Assembly (NCBI GenBank): GCA_029204045.2
Contig: CM055062.1
Location: forward strand, 11,292,765-11,356,764
Source of the DNA: Tillandsia leiboldiana
Taxonomy: Eukaryota; Streptophyta; Magnoliopsida; Poales; Bromeliaceae
Length of the DNA stretch: 64,000 bases
Direction: 5' to 3'
Shown: positions 33,052 through 43,300 of the stretch, one piece after another
Layout of the letters: every line of letters begins with the position of its first letter
Numbering within the stretch: position 1 is the first letter of the stretch
Position numbers and translations under genes: made by a program
The notes under the pieces: generated by a model
Seen by the model: the letters and a program-made list of their open reading frames with translations, nothing else
What the model was told of the DNA's origin: nothing
Database searches by the model: none

Positions 33052-33524
33052 TGTAACGACCCGGCCCACTAGCAATAATAACTCGTTGGGCCCAAACCAC
33101 AGCCCAAAATGCTTAAGCCCAGTTATTATTACTAGTGTCCAAGTCTCATATAAACCCAATCACAAATCCATCCACATCCGATGTGGGACTATTGGGGGCG
33201 TCACAGACTCCCCCCGTTTAGGCCTGACGTCCTCGTCAGCCCAAACACACACACACAAGCCCAAGATCACCAGGCGATGTGAGACTCGTCTCGCTAGCCC
33301 TGTCATCTAGACCCAGGCTCAGCCGAGACTCATCACACACTTCCGGCTGGAACCTGGCTCCGATACCAAATGTAACGACCCGGCCCACTAGCAATAATAA
33401 CTCGTTGGGCCCAAACCACAGCCCAAAATGCTTAAGCCCAGTTATTATTACTAGTGTCCAAGTCTCATATAAACCCAATCACAAATCCATCCACATCCGA
33501 TGTGGGACTATTGGGGGCGTCACA
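33052..33524 (-). mobile_element. TRIM element with identical 154-bp LTRs
   Basis: Two 154-bp direct repeats (33052-33205 and 33371-33524), identical by eye, run TGTAACGACC to GGGGGCGTCACA and flank only 165 bp. The duplication ataac is at 33047-33051 and 33525-33529. On the minus strand a primer site TGGTATCGGAGCC (33368-33356) has one mismatch to the initiator Met tRNA complement. A polypurine tract (TAAACGGGGGGAG, 33220-33208) adjoins the other LTR. This is a complete terminal-repeat retrotransposon in miniature with no coding capacity. Identical LTRs indicate recent movement, which must depend on proteins of another element. Confidence 0.92.
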
Positions 33525-33876
33525 ATAACAGTTATTACATTTTCATCTCTCAACTGAATCTTGAATAAATATTACATTTTATATTCTTTTCCTCACAATA
33601 CAAGATTCACTCAAAATGTAAAAAGATACATCTGCTAGACCCTCTGGGTCTCTATGCTGCTGGGCCCTTGCCCCTGTCGCACGCCTCGCTGGTCGCACCT
33701 GGACCTGTAATGGTGGTCACCCAAGGGTATGAGAACTACAACGAAATTTTCAGTAGGTTCAACCATCGAGAGAGAATGTTCTACACCGCTTGGTCCAATG
33801 GAAGTATGATAGTAATAACATAATAACTGTAAAATAACTGCAGATGCTAACAAATATATTGCACATGCATGAATCT

Positions 33877-35226
33877 TGTTGGGTTATATGTAATAAGGAT
33901 CTAAATAGGGGAAAAAACACCTAGAGGGGGGTGAATAGGTGTAAACGTATAAACACTCAAAAATCGTTGCGATAAAAACCCAATGCGGAAATAAAAATAA
34001 CTCGCAAGATTTTTACGTGGAAAACTCCATCACCGGAGTAAAAAACCACGGGACCGATAACACGGCAGAAATCCACTAGAATTAAAACACGTACAAGGTG
34101 ATTTACCGTACACACTTACGACTCAACCTTTTCCATACGCTCTTAGAGGATCTTCTCCGCTCGCTCCGCGACGCTTCTCGAATCCACGATCTGCGCCCAA
34201 CGCCGAATCCACGGCGTCCAACGTCGAATCCACGACGTCCGACCGAGTCCACGGTCTTCACCCAATAGCACCCTTCGAATCCACGAACGTGCCTCGCTCC
34301 GAATCCACGAGAGCGGTTGAACCTTGAATCCACAAGGACACGCGAATCCACGCGCCGATTTTTGGGGTAAATCGTTGTTTTTGGTGGTGATGATCCGCCG
34401 AATACTTAGATCAAAGATAGATCGGAAATACCATCTAAGTATTCATTAGTTTGATTCAACTCAAGATGTGAGTATGAAACCTAGAATCAAACTAATCAAT
34501 ATAGATGAAGAAACATAGAGTATTCTCTAATGATTTCCTTTCTTCTCTATATGTGGATCTATAGCCGTATAAGATGATATAAGAATATGACGGCTAGTTG
34601 GATTTTTTTTGGATTCACCCTAGAAAAAGAGTCATAGGGTCTATTTATAGGTTAGAAACCCTAGGAATGAGATAAGAATCAAAAACCTACCATTTCTGGA
34701 AATTTTACGGACGGCGATCCGGATCGAATTAGCTGTGATCCGGATCGTCGTAACGAGTCAGGTAGTTCCAGAAAAAACGAGGGTTCGGGATCCGGATCGA
34801 AGTGCTTGATCCGGATCGTTCATACAGTTTACCAAACATCAACGTTCGGGATCCGGATTGCGAAGCCTGATCCGGATCGCTCAAGGAAAATGGTAAACTC
34901 AGTGTTCGGGATCCGGATCAAGAGAGGCTACGATCCGGATTGAACTGGTGTATGAACGAACCACCTTCGGGATCCGGATTAAACAACCCGATCCGGATCC
35001 TGAACATGTCCCAAGTCCAGTTTTTTATTTTTATGCAATGAAAGATTCTTCCAAGTGTTTCTACACTACAAGAAGTATTCGGATCACACAAAATCTTTAG
35101 TTAAACATACCTGATCCTTTTGAATTCTTCTTTCTTGAGATTGAGTTAAATGATCCAACTTTCTTTACCTTCAATCTTCAAGACATGAAACTTTCACGAA
35201 ACTACGCCAACTCAAATTCCGTAACA
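33877..35226 (-). mobile_element. Solo LTR of copia family E
   Basis: This is a full-length (1350 bp) minus-strand copy of the E LTR with the duplication aatct at 33872-33876 and 35227-35231. It keeps the palindrome array (34714-35001), the TATA box and the stem-loop array (34150-34350). One loop has changed from TGGATT to TGGACT while its GACCG/CGGTC stem remains. It lies inside the family G LTR. Confidence 0.93.
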
Positions 35227-35699
35227 AATCTCTCTACAATATTGTGTATGTTCATTGTCTCTTTTCTATCATATGTGCCTCACTAGGCTACTGTCCATGA
35301 GCTCGGCCACTATGCCGCTACATAAGGGTCATGCTAACCCGACCACTTAGGCCACTCTACTCTTTCTTTTCCCTTTCACAATCTTGCACTTTGGTTCAAG
35401 TTGCTCACCCCTTGGAGAATCTCGCCCAACGGGCCCGAGCCCGGCAGTCAAGCTACCATAAGACGAAATAGTCCAAGGTTGCCGATAGCACCCGCAAGTG
35501 CTACCCCGCCCAACGGAAAACTTTGTCATACAGGTCACTGCCCTGAAGAGGGTCCTTTCCCATAACTCCGACAAGATCTATGTTTTACCTCCGAAGGTAC
35601 GATTATCCATTTCTTTTTTTATTTAATTAAGCTTTTAGCTTATTGCTTTCACTTTGACTTTGCTTTTCTTTTCTCTTTTATCTTTGCTTTCTCACTGGT

Positions 35700-36540
35700 G
35701 GGCCCACGCCGTCGAGGGTGATCGACATCGTCGCGCCCGCTAGTCACTTGGAGTCGAAGGGGATCGCCATCTCCAAGCACTATCTAGGGAGTCGAGGGTG
35801 ATCGGCATTTCCCACCACAACCTGGGAAGTCGAGGAGAATCGACATCTCCCCTGGGAGTCGAGGGGGATCGACATCTCCCACCAAACCATCTTGATATGT
35901 TGCAACATAATTCTTTTTATCTTTCACTTTACTTTTCCTCTTTTATCCTAGGTTATTTACTCTATGATAGCTTGGGTGTCTCTAACACCGATTTATATTC
36001 GAACATCTTGTTCTTATACATTTACACTTAACCTGGCCACTTGGCCATTTCTTTATTTATTTGCTCTTTTACTCTCATTCATTCCCTGCTTAATTGCTCA
36101 TTCTTTATCTTTTAACCCTATGTTCATAACCTTAGGGTTTCACTATGTCCCAAGGACATTATTCACTTTCAGTTACATTTGGCCTAGAGTCTATTAACTC
36201 TATTCGCATTCAACATAGGCCTAGAGTTTACTAACTCTATTTCATCTTTCACTTTAATTTAGAGTTCATTAACTCTATTACCCATTTTTCACCTTAGCCT
36301 ACAATTCACTACTCTAGTTGCATTTCCATCTTTTACCTAGAGTTCCTTAACTCTATTTTTCTTATTCCACGTTCAACCTGGAGTTACATTAACTCTATTT
36401 TCCTGTTTCACATTCAACTTAGAGTTATATTGACTCTAATTCATTATTTGAGAGTTTAAACTCTACTAGTTCATCTTAGATTTTCTTTACCTAAGTTTCA
36501 TATCATGCTTAACCTAGAGTTCATTGACTCTATGTTAAGT
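35700..36540 (-). repeat. Stem-loop repeats in the G LTR leader
   Basis: Two sub-arrays are present. At 35710-35880 units such as GGGAGTCGAGGGGGATCGACATCTCCC pair GGAG with CTCC and TCGA with TCGA. At 36185-36532 about nine modules at 35-60 bp spacing carry TAGAGTT-N4-AACTCTA or near variants. Just beyond, single inverted repeats such as AGGGT-TAT-ACCCT continue to about 36900. Confidence 0.65.
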
Positions 36541-36914
36541 ACTCTATCCAATGTCCTTAGGTTATCTTCTAAGATAATGCCACTCGTTCAATTCTAGGAT
36601 AAATTCCTAAGTTTGATGCCACCCGTTCAACTTCCTTAATCTAGGCTTTCTCCTAGTTTTTATCCATGCACTTTGACCAAACCTTCTCCTAGGTTATACA
36701 ACCATCATGTACTTCGCATAATTAGCCTATCTCTAGGTTTATTACATTGTTTTCTAGGGCCATGCCCAAAACTTGATCTCATTTACATGATTCCTAGGGT
36801 TATACCCTATCATGGTCACATTCATATCAATCCCTTGCTACTTACACTAGCCAATATAACCCATATTAGGTTTAGCATGTTCTCTTTTAGGACTACACCC
36901 TAATTGTCCACATT

Positions 36915-39900
36915 TGTCACGCCCCGGGTGTAAACCAGAACCCGGGCCCGTCTACAGATCCGCCGTGCATGCGGTATTTCCCACATACACGAAGCGTCGG
37001 TAACCTGCTCAGATAAGAAATAATAAAAAAAAGAGCATAATAATCAGAGCTAAACTAAAACTACTGTATCTCAGACAGAAGCTGGAAGTAAAAGAGTACA
37101 ACAGTGGAATAAAATACAGATGTCTCTCCCAGCTCACCACTAAATACAAACAGCTGGCAAAAGCCAGACCCAAAAAGAAATAAACAAAAGCTGTCTGAGA
37201 AGACCAGGTACCCAAAAGCTCCAGCTACAACCCTCGGGAGGCTCTCTATCTAGTCCGCGATGCGCTTGCCCCGATCAGTTGCTGACGGCCCAGCAACTCC
37301 CACAGAGGACTCTGCAAAACAAAGGGGAAGAAAGAAACAAGAAAAGACAATGGGGGGGGGTAAGTACTACTATAAACAGTAGCCTCCCCTAGTGGGTAAA
37401 GCCTCAGCTCAAATATGCCCACCAGGTAAACAGAGGCAAAAGGGGAAGAAGAGAAAGGGGGGGGGGTGAAGCTATGAATGACAACTGATGAAGTGCTACC
37501 CCTAATATGCCTCTTCATGGTAAACCAATAAGTATGGAAAAGTATGCATCAGTATCAAGAAGCCTGTCAAAATGACCCAATCTAACGCCAGTGGACACTG
37601 GCACTGCCTGCTAATCTCATCTGTGGGGATACTGACCGACTACTGCCTGATACGGTCATGTCCCCAACGTAAGTAACAGATCGGCCTCGGCCCGTCCGAT
37701 CAAGCTCTAAAGTAATAACAGACCGGCCTCGATCCGTCCGGTCGCACACTCCGGAGTGGCACTCGAGGGGAGCGACCCACACGAGTAAGGAAATCACTGT
37801 AACAAGCATCTCTGTAACCACTGTCTCATAATAGCAGGACTGGATCATGACTATGATCAAAGTGGAAAACTCCATCCACTAAAGAAAGCCCGATCCCCAA
37901 AACCCCCAATCTGATGCAACAGTAACAACCCGGTCAACCACCCAAGATCCGTGGTCGCCGCAACCCCCTGCCAAAAGCCCAACCTGTCCCAAATCCCCAA
38001 TACCTGGCTACACTGTCCAACACACGCTCGAACCTGAGCGACTATGCCGCAAGTCTATCGATAATAGGAGAAGAAAAGAATAAATGCATGGTTTCTCCTA
38101 AGTCAAGTCCCAAAAGATAGTGTAGCAATAAAAGATGTCAATATTTAAGTGACCCGTTTAATCATGCATTGTCTCAATATGTTGTCCATTTTCCAAGAGT
38201 AATCAGTTCAGAGTGACATAAGCTAAAGTGACAGTCTCATAGAATATTTAGCAATTTTAATATCCTCAACTATTATTTTAACCCTAAACATGCAGTCCAA
38301 CAATTTCCACATGGATCAAATAACAATTTAACAAAGATCAATCAACCAATAATTAATTCCCTAGAGCATGCAAGGTTACTAATAATACTTTGGGCCTCAA
38401 AAATGAGGGAACACTCTGATGTTCCTAGTGGGCATACCAAAGGAGAGGAGTACAACAACCACCCACCTGAAGTGCTAACTGTCCGGATCCGTACAGCAAG
38501 AAAATACCAAAACTCCAAATCCTTGCTCCCACAATTTTAGCACACCCGTAATATTCCTGGTACAATACAAAGCTCACTAATTACACTTAGGCTCCCAATT
38601 ATTGCTCTTATAACCATCTACAACCTCGGATTCACAACTGTTAAATTATCACCTGCAGAAAGTGCCCAGAAAATTCCAAGAAAAATACCACAGCGATCCT
38701 CGCGTCGATAGCTTCGCAACGGTACCTTGCACGCCCAAATCCGAGTTCGGTAAGTCAAGATAAAAATTCGGCAAGGGGGTACACTCATACAAAAATCTGT
38801 GCTAAAAACTGTGCACTGTTCACTGAGAAAACAGTAATTTCACCTCGAAATAAATCTCACAAAAATCCAATAAAAATACGAGCGTGTTCCTTGCGATCCG
38901 TAGATGAAAAAGTTGTATAAGCTCGTTTCCGTCTGATGCTCGTGCGCGAAGATATGGTCAAAATACCCCGCTGCTGTCAAGGAAGTCCACACAGAAAAAG
39001 GGGTCACTGTTTGCCTCGGGATCCGTGCCAAAACCTTGGAACGAGAAAGTGCGACCAAAACAAAAGATGAAGTCCTACCTCTTAGGAGTCTGCCGGCGCA
39101 AGAATCACAGAAAAGTGAGCTCGGGGTAGTCCAGGGGAGCCAAAACACTGTCGCTGCGCCGAAGAAGAACACTAGAAAGCAACGTCGCGCCGCGCCGTAA
39201 AATGGGGAACCTCGGGATTCGTGCCTCCTAAAATCCTAGAACTTGGCAGGAAGATCAAGGATTAAGAGGGGAAAATTTCACCAAGAGGAAGCTCGGGGAG
39301 ATCTTGCACAGACAGAGAGAAAAAAGGCAGCAAAGAGGGCTCGGGCTGGCTATTTATAGGCTGAAGAAATCTTTTGGGAAAATACCCATCAGGTCCCAAC
39401 TTTCGGGCGCCCGAAAGTTTTCGGGCGCACACAGTGCGGCCCGGCCCAGAACTTTCGGGCGCGCACAGTGCGGCCCAGCCCAAAATGCTCCGTCGGACGG
39501 GATCCTGGCTTCGTCCGACCCGCCCCGGCGCCCGCCACGTGTCGCCCGAACAGGCGGCAGCCATGCAAGCTGCCGCGGAGTGCGCCACGTGTCCCCCGCC
39601 CGCGTCAACGCGGTAGGTGGCGCCCGCGAATCAGCGGGCGCCACGTGGCGCTGCCCACGTCGCCGTACCTGCCCCGCGTACGGCCACCTGCCCGCGACCT
39701 GCCCCGCGCGCTGCGTGGACCGCGCGCACATGCGCCCGCCAACCGGGTGCTGCCACGTGGCGCGCCCCCGGTCCACGCCTCCCCGCGCTCGCCCGTGGAC
39801 CAAGCGCGCGTGGGCCGCCCAATCCGGCGCTGCCACGTGGACACCCGCCGGTCCACGCGCCCCGCGGTGCACCCCGGTCACAGCCCAGACCTTCCGTGGA

Positions 39901-40267
39901 CCCAGCCGCGTGCGCCGGCCAATCCGAGCCTGCCACGTGGCATCCCCGCCGGTCCACGGCTCCCCCATGCACCAAAAATCCAGTAAAACTTCCGGGAGTC
40001 CGTTTTTGGGCATCCGGACTCAGAATTTAGCAAACAAAAAGTCGTTTTCAAGCGTTTTTTCCGCACTGAATCCAAATCCACCCTCTATTTGGCCAAATTC
40101 CTCTTCTAAAATTCGGCAAAAGCAGCCGAAGGCCAAAACAGCCAACCAAAGCTCACAGGGTCCATCTGTGGCATCCCTTTGATGCACCATGGGCCAGATA
40201 CACCATCAACAGGTGTTTGCACAGTGGATTCATGGGAAAAAGCTGTAAGGAGTTTAGGGGCCCTACA
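36915..40267 (-). repeat. 3' LTR of A2 (3353 bp, full length)
   Basis: On the minus strand it starts TGTAGGGCCCC at 40267 and ends GGGGCGTGACA at 36915. It holds ERSE-type modules (39739-39937), the perfect palindrome ACTTTCGGGCGCCCGAAAGT (39399-39418) and TATAAATA (39358-39351). The segment 37185-38084 is missing from the other LTR. Confidence 0.93.
39351..39941 (-). promoter_or_regulatory. U3 of A2: ERSE modules, 20-bp palindrome, TATA
   Basis: Read on the plus strand, CCAAT-N9-CCACG is perfect at 39819-39837 and 39919-39937. It has one mismatch at 39739-39757 (CCAAC) and at 39627-39645 (CGAAT). GCCACGTG G-boxes also occur at 39534 and 39584. Towards the start site come ACTTTCGGGCGCCCGAAAGT (39399-39418) and TATAAATA (39351-39358). 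The same set is in the 5' LTR, offset by 7590. Confidence 0.75.
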
Positions 40268-40279
40268 TCCTCCCCCACT
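40268..40279 (-). other. Polypurine tract of A2
   Basis: The minus strand reads AGTGGGGGAGGA directly before the LTR start, identical to element A. Confidence 0.92.
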
Positions 40280-40325
40280 AAAAAAAGTTTCGTCCCCGAA
40301 ACAAAGAAAACAGAACAGACGTACC

Positions 40326-43300
40326 TCAAATAGAAGCCTCGAATAAGAAAGGGTAGGCATCCCTCATCACTGTCTCCAGCTCCCAAGTAGCCTCTCGCTC
40401 CTCATGATTGCTCCACAAGATCTTCACATAAGGAATGGCCCGGTTGCGCAATTCCCTCACCTCACGAGCAAGAATCCGCAACGGGCGCTCCTCGTAGACC
40501 AAGTCCTCGCCGATCTCCAACGAAGTGAAGTCAATCACGTGCGACGGGTCAAAAACATATCTCCTCAGAGCTGAGACATGAAAGACATCATGAACTCCGG
40601 CCAGGCGCGGGGGTAAGGCAACTCTGTATGCCACAGGACCAACTCTGTCTAGTACCTCAAAGGGTCCAATAAAGCGGGGACTGAGCTTTCCCCGTACTCC
40701 AAATCTCCGGACCCCTTTCGAGGGCGAGACCTTCAAGAAGACATGATCACCAACCTGAAACTCCAGGTCTCGCCGTCGAGTATCGGCGTAGCTCTTCTGA
40801 CGACTCTGGGCTGTTTCAAGATGCCGGCGAATAATCCTGACTTTTTCCTCTGCCTCCAGAAGTAAATCCGGTCCCAAAGTCCTTCTCTCACCCACGTCAC
40901 TCCAATATAAGGGAGACCGACACTTGCGTCCATACAACGCTTCAAACGGAGCCATCTGGATGCTCGCCTGATAGCTGTTGTTGTACGCGAACTCAACCAA
41001 CGACAAGTGCCGGTACCACCCTCCTCCAAAATCCATAACGCACGCTCTCAACATATCCTCGAGGGTCTGTATGGTGCGTTCTGACTGTCCATCGGTCTGT
41101 GGGTGGAAAGCGGTGCTAAACCTGAGCTGAGTCCCCAATGCTGAATGCAAACTCCCCCAAAAGCGTGATACGAACCTCGGGTCACGATCTGACACAATCG
41201 AAGCAGGGATACCGTGAAGCCTCACTATCTCATCCAGATATAACTGTGCCAAACGCTCCAGTGACCAAGTCATCTGAACCGGTAAGAAGTGCGCCGACTT
41301 GGTGAGTCTGTCCACAATAACCCAGATCGCATCAGCCCCGCTCTGCGCCCTCGGCAATCCAGTGACGAAATCCATAGTGACGTGGTCCCATTTCCACTCG
41401 GGAATTGGAAGACTCTGCAACTTACCAGCAGGAACGCGATGCTCTGCTTTCACTTGCTGGCAAGTTAAACAATGAGCTACGAATCTCCCAATGTCCCGCT
41501 TCATCCCGGGCCACCAAAACTGTGCCTTGAGGTCCTTATACATCTTAGTACCTCCAGGATGGATGGTATAAGGTGTAAAATGGGCCTCTCTCAAAATCTG
41601 ATCTCTAATCTCCTGATCCATAGGCACACACACTCGGTCCCTGTACCGCAGTACTCCCGAGCTATCCACAGAAAAATCCCCTGTCTGATCCGCCTGAAGC
41701 TGCGTCCTGATCCTCATCAAGTGGGGGTCCTCACTCTGAGCGTCCCTGATCCTCTCCAACAGAGTGGGCTGCAAGACCATAGACATGAGTCTAGCAGAGA
41801 CCCCAGGGGATACTACCTCCAACTGTAACTGCCTCATCTGCTCGACCAACGGCGCCTGCTGCGAGATCAATAAGCTCAGACTCGTCCTCCTACTCAAAGC
41901 ATCTGCCACGACATTGGCCTTGCCGGGATGGTAAAGGATACTCAGATCGTAATCCTTTAACAACTCCAACCACCGGCGTTGCCTCAAATTCAGCTCCTTT
42001 TGGGTGAACAGATACTTCAAGCTCTTGTGATCAGTATATATCTCGCAATGCTCTCCATACAAATAATGCCGCCACAGCTTCAGAGCAAACACCACCGCTG
42101 CCAACTCCAGATCATGAGTAGGGTAATTTTTCTCATAGTCCTTCAATTGCCGCGAAGCATAGGCAATTACCCTACCATGCTGCATCAACACACACCCCAG
42201 ACCACTATGTGAGGCATCACTGTAGATCACAAATCCTTCCCCCATAACTGGGAGGGCAAGGATTGGAGCGGTCATCAACCTCTGCTTCAGCTCCTCAAAA
42301 CAGCTCTGGCAAATCTCGCTCCAAACAAACTTAACCCCTTTTCTGGTCAGACGAGTGAGGGGAGAGGAAAGCTTCGCAAAGCCTTCCACAAAGCGCCGAT
42401 AGTAGCCCGCCAATCCAAGAAAGCTCCGCACCTCGGTGATAGTTGTCGGCCTCGGCCAATCTCTAATAGCATCCACCTTGGTCGGATCCACCGCCACTCC
42501 AGCAGCTGAAACCACATGACCCAGAAAGGCAACCTCCCGGAGCCAAAACTCGCACTTTTTGAACTTAGCATACAACTTTTTCTCTCGCAGAAGCTGTAGC
42601 ACGGTCCTCAAGTGCTCCTCGTGCTCCAGATCACTCCGGGAGTAGATCAGAATATCATCTATGAACACCACCACAAACCGATCCAAAAACGGCTGAAAAA
42701 TCCTGTTCATCAAGTCCATGAATGCGGCAGGGGCATTAGTCAACCCAAAAGGCATCACAGTAAACTCATAATGCCCGTACCGCGATCTGAAAGCCGTCTT
42801 GGAGATGTCCTCGGCCCTCACCCTAAGCTGGTGGTAACCGGACTGTAGATCAATCTTCGAGAACACGGATGCTCCCTGTAACTGATCAAACAAATCATCT
42901 ATCCGGGGGAGGGGATACTTGTTCCGGATGGTCACTTTGTTCAATTCCCTATAATCCACGCACAATCGCAGTGATCCATCCTTCTTCTTAACAAACAACA
43001 CAGGCGCTCCCCACGGAGAAACACTGGGTCTAATGAAGCCCCTATCCAAAAGATCCTGAAGCTGGGCTTTCAACTCCCTCAACTCAGCTGGCGCCATCCT
43101 ATAGGGTGCCTTTGAGATTGGTGCAGTCCCAGGGACTACATCAATCACAAACTCAATCTCCCTCTCCGGCGGCATCGTCGTCAACTCAGGTGGAAACACA
43201 TCGGGGAACTCTCGGACGATAGGGATATCCTCGAGTCCCAGTGCCGCCGTAGGCACCTCCACCACGGTGGCCAAAAAGGCAGTGCAACCTCTACTCATCA

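Noticed and set aside
39354..40182. Long frames on both strands in the A2 3' LTR (and again at 46986-47658)
   Set aside because: They overlap the ERSE modules and promoter; the frames are duplicated only because the LTR is.
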